From Lachnospiraceae bacterium (GTDB taxonomy: Bacteria; Bacillota; Clostridia; Lachnospirales; Lachnospiraceae), in contig JAFYDI010000031.1 in NCBI GenBank assembly GCA_017544835.1, positions 1 through 36,335 on the forward strand: a stretch of 36,335 bases of DNA. The letters run 5' to 3'. Within the stretch, counting starts at the first letter, position 1; each line of letters starts with the position of its first letter. This document shows, in pieces, positions 8,433-16,532 of the stretch. The notes below the pieces were generated by a model that was not told where the DNA came from, ran no database searches, and worked only from the letters and a program-made list of their open reading frames with translations. The position numbers were made by a program, and so were the translations under genes.

Positions 8433-8467
8433 AGCATAAGAACTTATTGAGAGATGGGGAGAGTGGT

Positions 8468-9157
8468 ATGAAAAAGATAGGTTTGGTAGGCGGGACAGGA
8501 CCCGAGTCTACCCTTATGTATTACAAAGAATTAAACAGTAGAGTCGATACGATTACGGGCGGTAAGGCTATGCCCGACGTTGTAATCGACAGTGTCAATT
8601 TCAGAAGAGCCTGGGATTACGTATCAAACGGTAATTATGATGAGCTTACGGATTACCTTGCGGAGAAGGTTGAGAACCTTAAGAAATCCGGTGCTGAGAT
8701 AATCACCCTTACGGCAGGAACCATGCACATCGTATACGATGAAATTGTGGAGAAAACAGGCGTCAATCTTATCAGCATTCCCAAGGCCGTATGCGACGAA
8801 GTGGTTTCAAAAGGCATTAAGAAGGTTGGCCTTTTAGGCACAGTCTTTACCATGGAGAAGGACTACATGAAGAAGGACCTTCTTTTAGCCGGGGTTGAAG
8901 TGTTTGTGCCCAAGAAGGCTGAACGGGACCTTTTGGCCAAGAGACTTCTTGAGGAGCTTGAACTGGGAATCGTTACGGAAAGCACCTATCACGAGTATGT
9001 AGATGTTATTAATCGCATGAAGGATGAACACGGTATTGAGGCGGTAATCTTAGGCTGCACAGAGCTTCCGCTTTTACTGAATGCCGACAATTGTCCCGTA
9101 ACATGTCTCGACGCTGTCGAAATCCATATAAAGAAACTTATTGAATTAGCTTTATAA
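8468..9157 (+). CDS. Aspartate/glutamate racemase family protein, atypical active site
   Basis: This 229-residue protein starts MKKIGLVGGTGPEST, the N-terminal signature of the Asp/Glu/hydantoin racemase superfamily. The second catalytic Cys is present (C197 in GCTELP). The first catalytic position, Cys or Thr in studied members, reads TAGTMH here, with Ala83 aligned to it. In E. coli YgeA the pair is T83/C197, so the numbering matches but the first acid/base residue is missing. It may be a racemase with altered mechanism, a lyase-like variant or a non-racemase. It lies in a tight operon with the kinase and nucleotidyltransferase genes. Confidence 0.85.
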   Translation: MKKIGLVGGTGPESTLMYYKELNSRVDTITGGKAMPDVVIDSVNFRRAWDYVSNGNYDELTDYLAEKVENLKKSGAEIITLTAGTMHIVYDEIVEKTGVNLISIPKAVCDEVVSKGIKKVGLLGTVFTMEKDYMKKDLLLAGVEVFVPKKAERDLLAKRLLEELELGIVTESTYHEYVDVINRMKDEHGIEAVILGCTELPLLLNADNCPVTCLDAVEIHIKKLIELAL

Positions 9158-9176
9158 AGAGAGATTGGAGAATGGT

Positions 9177-9686
9177 ATGAAATTATTTATTATTACCGGC
9201 TGTTGTGGGTCCGGTAAATCAACTATGAAAGATGCTTTGGCTGCAGTACTCGACTCTGACAAGTACGCCTGCATCGACAATGACGAAGTCGGTTTAAACT
9301 GGTGGGATTATGTGGGAACCGACCACGAACATAAGTACAAAGATGACACCCTTGCAAAAGCCGTAGAAATGGCAGGCGGCAAGGATATGGTATTCGTATC
9401 CTGCATCAACCCTCAGGATTACTACACAATGGCCGAGGTCCCGGAGTGCGTTGAGAATACGTATTTTACCGTTCTTTGTCCTGCTGACGAAGAAATCGTG
9501 AGAAGACTTAAAGCAAGGCCCGCCGAGCGCGGATTTACTTCAGACGAAAAGATTGCGCCCCACGTAGAGTTTAACAAGTGGTTTAGAAGAAACAAAGGAA
9601 AGTTCCAGCTTTTTATCGACAACACTAACCAGACGGAAAAAGAAACCACTGAACTTATAGCAAATTTTGTCAAAGCCAACACCTGA
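9177..9686 (+). CDS. P-loop NTPase/kinase (AAA_33-like)
   Basis: This 169-residue protein starts with a Walker A motif (FIITGCCGSGKST, residues about 4-16). It is the size of a small nucleoside/shikimate-type kinase, with a lid-like Arg-rich segment (RRLKARPAERGF) near residue 110. It is likely to phosphorylate a small molecule; the substrate is unknown. The ATG at 9177 has GGAG six bases upstream and is preferred over an in-frame TTG at 9165. Gaps of 19 bp upstream and 25 bp downstream indicate co-transcription with the racemase-like and nucleotidyltransferase genes. Confidence 0.8.
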   Translation: MKLFIITGCCGSGKSTMKDALAAVLDSDKYACIDNDEVGLNWWDYVGTDHEHKYKDDTLAKAVEMAGGKDMVFVSCINPQDYYTMAEVPECVENTYFTVLCPADEEIVRRLKARPAERGFTSDEKIAPHVEFNKWFRRNKGKFQLFIDNTNQTEKETTELIANFVKANT

Positions 9687-9711
9687 TTCGGGAGATTTGA
9701 AGGGGTAAGGT

Positions 9712-11103
9712 ATGAAACACAAGCGTTTAAACCGCGATGGATGGGGATTTACTTACTATCCGTATTATCAGATGAGAATAGATGACGAGCTGTTCCACGG
9801 AACAGCTTGTCTTATTAAGATGACCGATGGAGAGGCAAATTATTGGGAGACCCCTAAGGCCGGAAGAATACAGGTAACGGGGGCAGGTATGAGCTGGCTT
9901 GAGCTTGTGCCTGATGATACTCACAGAGTAATTACAATCATGTACTTTCCCGAGGAAATGCACGATGCTGAGAGGCATAATTATCCGATTCCCGCAGATA
10001 AGAGGTATCAGCCGTCCATCTACTACGTGGATATCACCGAAGGAATCGAGTACGACGAGTACGGCATAACCACGTACATAGACAAGTATCTTGATGTAAT
10101 ATTCACGCCCGAAGGCGATGTCAAGATTGACGATCGAGACGAGCTTGACGCAGCATATGCTTCCGGAGAATTGACCCGGGATCAGTATGATGCCGCTTTG
10201 CAGGAATGCGACGACATTTTGAAGGACTATTGTGAGGACATTTCGAAGACCGATGCGTGGTGCGCCAAGATTAGGGAAATGGTTGAAGAAAGAATCTCTG
10301 CCGGTGAGCCGATTAAGCTTTGCAAAGAAGTGACAGAACTTCATAACAGTAAATTGTACAAGACGACCACCCGCTTTGTAGAGCAATCGCAAGATATCCT
10401 CGGCGACAGGCTGGTCGGAATCTACCTTCATGGTTCAGCCGTCATGGGATGTTTCAATCCCGACAAGAGTGACATTGACCTTATTGCCATTGTAGATTCT
10501 CCCATATCCGACGATGTCAAAAGAAAATGCATGGACATGGTCGTAGCTCTCAACGAAGACGCCCCCGCCAAGGGAATCGAGATGAGCATCGTAACCAAGG
10601 CAGTATGTAATCCTTTTGTATATCCTACACCTTTTGAGTTGCATTTCTCGGCTATGCACATAGGATGGTACAGAGACAATCCTGAGGACTATGTCAAAAA
10701 GATGAACGGAACCGATGAAGACCTCGCGGCGCATTTTACGATTATCAAGAAGCGCGGCAAGTGCTTGTGCGGCGCTCCCATAGATGAAGTCTTTGGGGAA
10801 GTGCCGAAAGCCGACTACATGGACTCTATCCGTAACGACATCGCCGATGCCGAAGAAGATATCATAGATAACCCTATGTATATTATTTTGAATCTTACGA
10901 GAGTACTTGCATACAAGAGGGAAGGCCTCATTCTTTCGAAAAAAGAAGGCGGCGAGTGGGCACTTAAAAATCTGCCCGAAGAATATTACGCACTTATACA
11001 AGAAGCTATGCGTGAGTATGCAGAGGGAACACCCGGCACATACGATGAAGAAAAAAGTAAAAAGTATGCCGGATACATGTTGGGTGAAATCGGCATAGAA
11101 TAA
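9712..11103 (+). CDS. DUF402 domain - aminoglycoside nucleotidyltransferase-like fusion
   Basis: This 463-residue protein has two recognisable parts. Residues about 1-195 resemble DUF402 (FAU-1/YgaC-like; studied members hydrolyse nucleoside di/triphosphates), with WLELVP, RVITIMYFPE and the acidic YVDITEGIEYDEYGITTYIDKYLDVIF. Residues about 205-463 resemble AadA/ANT(9)-type adenylyltransferases: GSAVMGCFNPDKSDIDLIAI near residue 240 has the GS-x-DxD nucleotidyl-transfer motif, followed by the helical C-terminal domain (NLTRVLAYKREGLILSKKEGGEWALKNLP). A resistance enzyme is possible but the substrate is unproven. The next gene is an APH-fold kinase 18 bp downstream. Confidence 0.85.
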   Translation: MKHKRLNRDGWGFTYYPYYQMRIDDELFHGTACLIKMTDGEANYWETPKAGRIQVTGAGMSWLELVPDDTHRVITIMYFPEEMHDAERHNYPIPADKRYQPSIYYVDITEGIEYDEYGITTYIDKYLDVIFTPEGDVKIDDRDELDAAYASGELTRDQYDAALQECDDILKDYCEDISKTDAWCAKIREMVEERISAGEPIKLCKEVTELHNSKLYKTTTRFVEQSQDILGDRLVGIYLHGSAVMGCFNPDKSDIDLIAIVDSPISDDVKRKCMDMVVALNEDAPAKGIEMSIVTKAVCNPFVYPTPFELHFSAMHIGWYRDNPEDYVKKMNGTDEDLAAHFTIIKKRGKCLCGAPIDEVFGEVPKADYMDSIRNDIADAEEDIIDNPMYIILNLTRVLAYKREGLILSKKEGGEWALKNLPEEYYALIQEAMREYAEGTPGTYDEEKSKKYAGYMLGEIGIE

Positions 11104-11121
11104 ACCGATATAAGGTAATCA

Positions 11122-12147
11122 ATGGAATCTTTTGAACTGATAAAAGACAAACTGAATAAACTGTTTAAAGAATGCGGGCTTGGAGATATTACTCACGACA
11201 TCACTCCCGTTTCAGGTGGTCTTATGCACAAGATGTACAGAGTCGAGACTGCCGAGGGTGCTTATGCCGTTAAATGCCTCAATCCCGAAATTATGAAGCG
11301 TCCGGGAGTTATGGATAATTATGCCAAGGCTGAGCACTTTGAGAGGATTCTTGAAGAGAATGGACTGCCTATAGTTCCCGCTATTTCTTTCAATGGCAAG
11401 AAAATGCTCGAGAGTGACGGGCAATACTATTATATTTTCAAGTGGCAGGAAGGAAGCATCACCGACTTTAACGATATCAAAAAGGAACAGTGCCTGCAGG
11501 CGGGCGAGTTACTGGGACGCATTCATGGCATAGATTCCATAAGCGTTGAAGCGGAAGAACCTGAGCTTAGCAACATCGATTTCAAGGCATATTTAAAGTC
11601 AGCGCAGGACAAGGAAAGCCATATCGCCGGGCTTTTGTCCGATAATTATGAACTGTTGAATACAGCACAGAATAAGCTCAATGCCGCTCGTAAGAATCTT
11701 CCGTCTATACGCGTTATAAGTAACGACGACATGGACCCCAAGAATATTATGTGGCATGAGGGCCGCCCGCATGTTATCGACCTTGAATGCCTGGATTACG
11801 GCAATCCTGTTTCGTCCGCTTTAAGTCTTGCACTCCAATGGGCGGGAACCGTCACCGAGAATTTTAATAAAGAAAACCTTGAGGCATTCTTTACAGGATA
11901 CCTCAAGGCTTATGATAATGGTTTCAGAGCTTATGATAAGCTTATAGGAATTTCGTACACTTGGGTTGAGTGGCTTGAGTACAACATCAGGCGAGCTCTC
12001 GGTATGGAAGGCTCCGCGCCCGAAGATATTAATCTTGGCGAAGAAGAAGTACGAAACACCATAGGAAGGATTAAGTACTTAAGTGAGATTGAGCAGGAAA
12101 TCTGTTCTGTTTTTAAGAACCTCCCTGCGACTGCCCCCAAGGTATAA
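11122..12147 (+). CDS. APH-fold phosphotransferase
   Basis: This 341-residue protein has the APH/choline kinase fold: an N-lobe with YAVKCLNPE (ATP-binding Lys), a catalytic loop SNDDMDPKNIMW around residue 200 (in place of the usual HGD, with NDD) and a metal motif VIDLECLDYGN near residue 218. The replacement of HGD by NDD resembles distant kinase members, so activity is likely but the substrate is unknown. It ends the five-gene run that begins at 8064. Its stop codon is only 3 bp from the stop of the convergent GH130 gene. Confidence 0.85.
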   Translation: MESFELIKDKLNKLFKECGLGDITHDITPVSGGLMHKMYRVETAEGAYAVKCLNPEIMKRPGVMDNYAKAEHFERILEENGLPIVPAISFNGKKMLESDGQYYYIFKWQEGSITDFNDIKKEQCLQAGELLGRIHGIDSISVEAEEPELSNIDFKAYLKSAQDKESHIAGLLSDNYELLNTAQNKLNAARKNLPSIRVISNDDMDPKNIMWHEGRPHVIDLECLDYGNPVSSALSLALQWAGTVTENFNKENLEAFFTGYLKAYDNGFRAYDKLIGISYTWVEWLEYNIRRALGMEGSAPEDINLGEEEVRNTIGRIKYLSEIEQEICSVFKNLPATAPKV

Positions 12148-12150
12148 GCC

Positions 12151-13332
12151 TCACGCTTTATTTTTCTTTAAATACTCAAGATTTTTATCAATCAGTTCAA
12201 TTCTCTGTGCCACACATTCAACAGAGCGAAGCGGATCGGAAGGAGTATTGAACACATAATCTATAAGTTTATCGATTGTCGTGGTGGCAACATGCATTCT
12301 TGTGTCGGAAGAAGCGTAGTAGATGAAGACTTCATTCTTGTCATTGACTATCGCACCGTTAGTGAAGCATACATTTGATACGTCGCCGACGCGCTCGTTC
12401 CCACGGGGCCCGATTAAGAGACCCGAAGGCTCTGCGATAACCTTTGAAGGGTCGTTTAAGTCAGTGGCAAAAGCATAAATTACATATCTTAAGCCGGCAG
12501 CAGTATTGCGAACTCCGTGTGCGATATGAATCCAGCCGCGGTCCGTTTTAATCGGTACAGCGCCGGCACCGTTTTTGACCTCTGTGATAGTGTGATACTT
12601 TCTGATAGAGGTCATTTTTTCTTCATCGATGACTGCATGAGTGATGTCGTCACATAAGCCAAAGCCTATACCGCTTCCCGAACCCGTATCGATAAAATCG
12701 TCCATGGGACGAGTGTAAAAAGCATACTTACCGTTCACAAATTCAGGGTGCAAGCACACGTTTCTCTGCTGGGGAGAGCGAAGTGTCACAAGGTTGGGGA
12801 GTCTTTCCCAATTGACTAAATCCTTGGTCCTGACAATTCCCGCCGAAGCAACCGCCGCAGACAAATCGGGGTTACTCTCATCCTTTCTCTCGGAGCAGAA
12901 CACGCCGTATATATATCCGTCTTCATGTTTGGTAAGACGCATGTCGTAGACGTTGGTTTCTTTTTTGTCCGTATCTTCAAAGAGAATAGGCTTCTCAAAG
13001 AACTCAAATCCATCGATACCGTTATCCGACTCAGCCACGCCAAAGAAAGATTTTCGGTCATCACCCTCTATTCTTGCCACGAGGTAATACTTGCCGTTAA
13101 GGTAAATAGCACCCGAGTTCATCACTGCATTTATACCGAGACGCTTCATAAAATAAGGATTGGTCTCGGGATTTAAATCATACTGCCAGAAAAGCGGAAC
13201 ATGATCCCTTGTCAGTACAGGGTTCACATATCTTTCGTAAATACCGTTATAGAAGCTTTCGTCCACATGATTCTTCTTATGAATCAGTTCTTCGTATTTC
13301 TTTAACTCTTTGTAGTAATTCTCATGAAACAT
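12151..13332 (-). CDS. GH130 4-O-beta-mannosyl-glucose phosphorylase-like
   Basis: This 393-residue protein matches glycoside hydrolase family 130, subfamily 1 in length and pattern: [47 protein letters not shown] with the likely catalytic Asp near residue 130, and [19 protein letters not shown]. Family members in gut and rumen bacteria phosphorolyse mannosyl-glucose to mannose-1-phosphate and glucose, in the cytoplasm, as part of mannan use. No signal peptide is present, as expected. No mannan transporter or epimerase gene lies beside it. It is divergent from a WYL regulator and has a GGAGG site ahead of its ATG. Confidence 0.9.
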   Translation of the reverse strand: MFHENYYKELKKYEELIHKKNHVDESFYNGIYERYVNPVLTRDHVPLFWQYDLNPETNPYFMKRLGINAVMNSGAIYLNGKYYLVARIEGDDRKSFFGVAESDNGIDGFEFFEKPILFEDTDKKETNVYDMRLTKHEDGYIYGVFCSERKDESNPDLSAAVASAGIVRTKDLVNWERLPNLVTLRSPQQRNVCLHPEFVNGKYAFYTRPMDDFIDTGSGSGIGFGLCDDITHAVIDEEKMTSIRKYHTITEVKNGAGAVPIKTDRGWIHIAHGVRNTAAGLRYVIYAFATDLNDPSKVIAEPSGLLIGPRGNERVGDVSNVCFTNGAIVNDKNEVFIYYASSDTRMHVATTTIDKLIDYVFNTPSDPLRSVECVAQRIELIDKNLEYLKKNKA

Positions 13333-13351
13333 AAAGTACCTCCAAACGGCT

Positions 13352-13383
13352 TAACATAGAATTATGTTATTCATATTATAGCA
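13352..13383 (-). promoter_or_regulatory. GH130 promoter with palindromic putative operator
   Basis: On the minus strand TGCTATAAT (plus-strand 13375-13383) is an extended -10 element for the GH130 gene. TAACATA (13352-13358) and TATGTTA (13363-13369) form an inverted repeat with a 4-bp centre around the expected transcription start. Its outer half-sites match the larger palindrome in front of the WYL gene. Confidence 0.55.
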
Positions 13384-13424
13384 CTCGTAAGACGCTCGCT
13401 GTAGGGCAAAAGAAGATTTTTGAG

Positions 13425-13454
13425 TAACATGTCACACATATGACATGTTATAAT
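13425..13454 (+). promoter_or_regulatory. WYL-gene promoter covered by a 26-bp palindrome
   Basis: TAACATGTCA (13425-13434) and TGACATGTTA (13441-13450) form a perfect 10-bp inverted repeat with a 6-bp centre. The right arm overlaps an extended -10 TGTTATAAT (13446-13454). A protein bound here would block the promoter, which points to autorepression by the WYL regulator. Confidence 0.7.
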
Positions 13455-13482
13455 AAGTATCATATATTTGGAGCTTACGAAT

Positions 13483-14394
13483 ATGAAAATCGATCGATTA
13501 ATAGGCATACTGTCCGTTCTTTTGCAAAAGGACCAAGTGACTGCGCCGGAGCTTGCCAAGCAGTTCGAGGTATCAAGAAGAACAATAAACAGAGATATAG
13601 AGGATTTGTGTAAAGCCGGTATTCCGATAGTGACCGCTCAAGGCTTTGGTGGCGGTATCAGCATTATGGATGGCTATCGCATGGACAAAACGCTTCTTAC
13701 ATCGCGAGATATGCAGATGATTCTTGCAGGCTTAAGGAGTCTTGACAGTGTAAGCGGCAGCGGATACTACGGGCAGCTTATGGAGAAGATTCAAGCGGGT
13801 TCTTCGGAATTTATAAACGGCAGGGATTCTGTCTTAATTGATCTTTCTTCGTGGTATAAAGATACATTGGCTCCGAAGATTGAACTAATTCAGGACGCTA
13901 TAGAACTGAACAGGAGGCTAAAGTTCCACTATTACTCGCCAAAAGGAGAGACGGAAAGAGAAATAGAGCCTTACTATCTGATATTTAAATGGTCCAGCTG
14001 GTATGTGTATGGTTTCTGTTTGTTACGCAAGGAATTCAGAACGTTTAAACTTAATAGAATGGACAAGATTATTCATGCAGATTCTTTTGACAGGAGGCAG
14101 GAAGTTCCGATGCCAAATCTTGAGAGTGATGAGATTTTTCCCGAGACAGGAATAGTAAAGGCTGTTTTTGAACCGGGCATGAAATGGAGAATTATCGAAG
14201 ACTATGGTGTTAACTCATACACGGAACTTCCGGATGGAAAACTCCTCTTTGAACGAGGCTACACGGATGATGAAAACCTGATATCCTGGCTGCTTACATT
14301 TGCCGACGAGGTAACAGTGACAGAACCTCAAAGCATAATAGACAAACTTACCGAAATCGCAACTAACATTTCAGACAAATATAGGAAGGTATAA
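13483..14394 (+). CDS. WYL-domain HTH transcriptional regulator (YafY-like)
   Basis: This 303-residue protein has an N-terminal HTH_11 domain (MKIDRLIGILSVLLQKDQVTAPELAKQFEVSRRTINRDIEDL) and a WYL ligand-binding domain from about residue 130 (KFHYYSPKGETEREIEPYYLIFKWSSWYVYGFC), then a WCX-type C-terminus. The ATG at 13483, with GGAG 9 bases upstream, is chosen because the HTH begins there. It is followed after 5 bp by a DinB-like gene and then an MmcQ-DUF3795 gene, so it heads an operon. The palindromes upstream are its likely targets and would link control of the GH130 gene and its own operon. Confidence 0.92.
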   Translation: MKIDRLIGILSVLLQKDQVTAPELAKQFEVSRRTINRDIEDLCKAGIPIVTAQGFGGGISIMDGYRMDKTLLTSRDMQMILAGLRSLDSVSGSGYYGQLMEKIQAGSSEFINGRDSVLIDLSSWYKDTLAPKIELIQDAIELNRRLKFHYYSPKGETEREIEPYYLIFKWSSWYVYGFCLLRKEFRTFKLNRMDKIIHADSFDRRQEVPMPNLESDEIFPETGIVKAVFEPGMKWRIIEDYGVNSYTELPDGKLLFERGYTDDENLISWLLTFADEVTVTEPQSIIDKLTEIATNISDKYRKV

Positions 14395-14399
14395 CCTAA

Positions 14400-15107
14400 A
14401 TGAACAAAGAAGCTATGTACAAAGAAATAAACGATAAATACGAGGAATTAAAATCAGCTCTTGAGGGCGATGACTTAGATAAAATCAGAGAACTTACTCT
14501 GGAACTTCATGCTATGGTTCACCCCGCGGAAGTATCGGGAAGAACTGATAAGACAGTTGCTGACATAGTACTCGATTACGTTCTGGAAGGACACCAAAAT
14601 GAACTTGTTCCGAGAGAAACCTGGGACACGGATTTACATTATGCGGGCACCAAGACCGTTCCTATCTGCTGGCAACTCTGGCATACATACAGAATAGAAG
14701 ATCTGGTCAGCAACATACTCATGGCGAACGGACACCAGATTTTCAACGATGAGTGGCTTAAGAAGATTAATTCTTCCATAACAGATACCGGCAACGCTTT
14801 AGAGCTTGATGAAGTGATTGCATGGGCCAAAGACATTAATGTTCAAGAACTCAAGAATTACATGATTGCAGTAGGCAAAAATACCAGACAGATTTTGTCA
14901 AAACTTACGCTTGAACAGATTAAGTCCATGGTTCCGGAGGAATGGGTCATGAGAATACTTGAGGAAGGCGGAGTAACAACGGATTTCCGCTCTGTATGGC
15001 TCCTGGTATTCTGGGGAAGACTGACAATCGGTGGGATGATTCTTACACCCATGACATCTCATCACATGATGCACCTTCCCACAAGCATAGATAAGATTTT
15101 GGGTTAA
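14400..15107 (+). CDS. DinB-like family protein
   Basis: This 235-residue protein has a charged N-terminal helical extension of about 45 residues followed by a DinB/YfiT-type domain (MVHPAEVSG; WQLWHTYRIEDLVSNILMANGHQIF; RLTIGGMILTPMTSHHMMHLPTSI). The His residues in WHTYR and SHHMMH are candidate metal ligands. It begins 5 bp after the WYL gene and is surely co-transcribed with it. Family enzymes include thiol-S-transferases and maleylpyruvate-isomerase-like proteins; the reaction here is unknown. Confidence 0.75.
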   Translation: MNKEAMYKEINDKYEELKSALEGDDLDKIRELTLELHAMVHPAEVSGRTDKTVADIVLDYVLEGHQNELVPRETWDTDLHYAGTKTVPICWQLWHTYRIEDLVSNILMANGHQIFNDEWLKKINSSITDTGNALELDEVIAWAKDINVQELKNYMIAVGKNTRQILSKLTLEQIKSMVPEEWVMRILEEGGVTTDFRSVWLLVFWGRLTIGGMILTPMTSHHMMHLPTSIDKILG

Positions 15108-15123
15108 ACAGGGAGACAAATTT

Positions 15124-15771
15124 ATGAAATATGAATGGATAGACGAATATCTGATGAGTAAGGCAGGTGTAATCCGAGACCTTCAGAAAGAATGGAACTG
15201 GGTACGTTACAAGCTCGGAAGCAAGATGTTTGCCGCAGTGTGTCGTGACGACAACACAAATGAGCCTTACTACATCACAATGAAACTTGAGCCTATGCAG
15301 GCAGAAGCGCTTCGCCGTGAATACGAAGACATAATTCCCGGATACTACATGAATAAGGTCAATTGGAATTCGGTGAAGGCTGATGGTAACGTTCCCGACG
15401 ACCTTCTTAAGAATATGCTCGATGATGCCTACACTATAGTGCTTGAGTCCTTCAGCAAGAAGAAACAGGCGGAAATTCTTGCATCCGAATCACTTATCAT
15501 TGATACCCGCTGCGGACTTCACTGCTACAACTGCGAATACAAAGAACCCTGTAACTGCGGCGGTTGTATCGAGACAAACGGTAATCCTTTCCACGGCGAA
15601 TGCCCTGTGGCAATCTGCTGTCAGGAGAAAAGGCACATGCACTGCGGAGAGTGTGCAACGTTTCCGTGCGAGCTTCTTTTGCAGTATACCAACGACCCTG
15701 AGCAAGGAGACAACCCGCCGGGACTCAGAATTGAACAATGTAAGATTTGGTGTGCAAGGAGTATTAAATAA
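15124..15771 (+). CDS. MmcQ/YjbR - DUF3795 fusion protein
   Basis: This 215-residue protein has two parts. Residues about 1-118 look like an MmcQ/YjbR (CyaY-like fold) domain (NWVRYKLGSKMFAAV; YYITMKLEPMQAEALRREY; NWNSVKADGNVPDDLLKNML). Residues about 125-210 look like a cysteine-rich DUF3795 domain (CGLHCYNCEYKEPCNCGGC; CPVAICCQEKRHMHCGECATFPCELL), with more than a dozen Cys, likely metal-binding. It is the third gene of the WYL operon, 16 bp after the DinB-like gene. The role is unknown. An intrinsic terminator follows. Confidence 0.82.
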   Translation: MKYEWIDEYLMSKAGVIRDLQKEWNWVRYKLGSKMFAAVCRDDNTNEPYYITMKLEPMQAEALRREYEDIIPGYYMNKVNWNSVKADGNVPDDLLKNMLDDAYTIVLESFSKKKQAEILASESLIIDTRCGLHCYNCEYKEPCNCGGCIETNGNPFHGECPVAICCQEKRHMHCGECATFPCELLLQYTNDPEQGDNPPGLRIEQCKIWCARSIK

Positions 15772-15784
15772 AAATGGTAATTGA

Positions 15785-15816
15785 GAGTGCTTTTGCAGAT
15801 GCAGAAGCACTCTTTT
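15785..15816 (+). terminator. Intrinsic terminator of the WYL operon
   Basis: GAGTGCTTTTGCA (15785-15797) pairs with TGCAGAAGCACTC (15800-15812), followed by TTTT. Confidence 0.75.
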
Positions 15817-15845
15817 GATGTTATAGTTTTGTGGGAGGGGTAATT

Positions 15846-16532
15846 ATGAAATCCATTAACCAAATTATTATCGTCGAAGACGACGCCGACTTAAACAGAG
15901 GTCTGTGTAAGGCGCTCAAGGAAGAAGACAGAAATATAGTATCTTGCGAGAACCTTAAAAGTGCAAGGGAGCAGATTGAACTCATGCCCCCGGCATTGGT
16001 GTTGCTTGATATTAACCTTCCCGATGGAAATGGACTTACGCTTCTTAAAGAGATTAAAGAAAACTATCCTGAGACCGCCGTTCTTATGTTGTCTGCCAAT
16101 GATACGGATGCGGATGTGGTGAAGGGTCTTGAGATGGGCGCGGATGATTATGTGACGAAGCCTTTTTCACTTAGCGTGCTTCGTGCAAGAGTCAATACGA
16201 GGCTCAGAAGCGTAGGCGGCAATGAGTCAAAAGATAGAATCGTCACGGGCATGTACGACTTTGACTTTGAAAAAATGATTTACAAAGTAAGGGGCACTGA
16301 AGTGTCTCTTAGTAAGATAGAGCAAAAGCTATTAAAGATTCTTGTGTCCAATAAAGGAATTACCCAGGAACGTGGCAAGCTGGTGGACAGACTCTGGACT
16401 GATGGCGCCGAGTATGTGGATGAGAATGCTCTTTCAGTTACCGTAAAACGTTTGAGAGACAAGCTTGATGACAAGGATCGTATCAAGACGGTTTACGGTA
16501 TCGGGTATGTGTGGGTGAAGGATGATGAATGA
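15846..16532 (+). CDS. OmpR/PhoB-family response regulator
   Basis: This 228-residue protein has an N-terminal receiver domain (acidic VEDDADLN, phospho-acceptor Asp55 in LLDINLPDGNG, conserved Lys in VTKPFS) and a C-terminal winged helix from about residue 130 (LSKIEQKLLKILVSNKG ... ENALSVTVKRLRDKL ... IKTVYGIGYVW). The ATG at 15846 follows GGGAGGGG. It overlaps the histidine kinase gene by 11 bp and lies upstream of an ABC transporter. The 11-bp direct repeats upstream of the ABC genes are its likely binding site. Confidence 0.95.
   Translation: MKSINQIIIVEDDADLNRGLCKALKEEDRNIVSCENLKSAREQIELMPPALVLLDINLPDGNGLTLLKEIKENYPETAVLMLSANDTDADVVKGLEMGADDYVTKPFSLSVLRARVNTRLRSVGGNESKDRIVTGMYDFDFEKMIYKVRGTEVSLSKIEQKLLKILVSNKGITQERGKLVDRLWTDGAEYVDENALSVTVKRLRDKLDDKDRIKTVYGIGYVWVKDDE

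Noticed and set aside
1-12147. Antibiotic-resistance island made of APH, ANT and GNAT genes
   Set aside because: No transposase, integrase or composition break is visible, and these folds also serve ordinary metabolism, so a resistance island cannot be supported.
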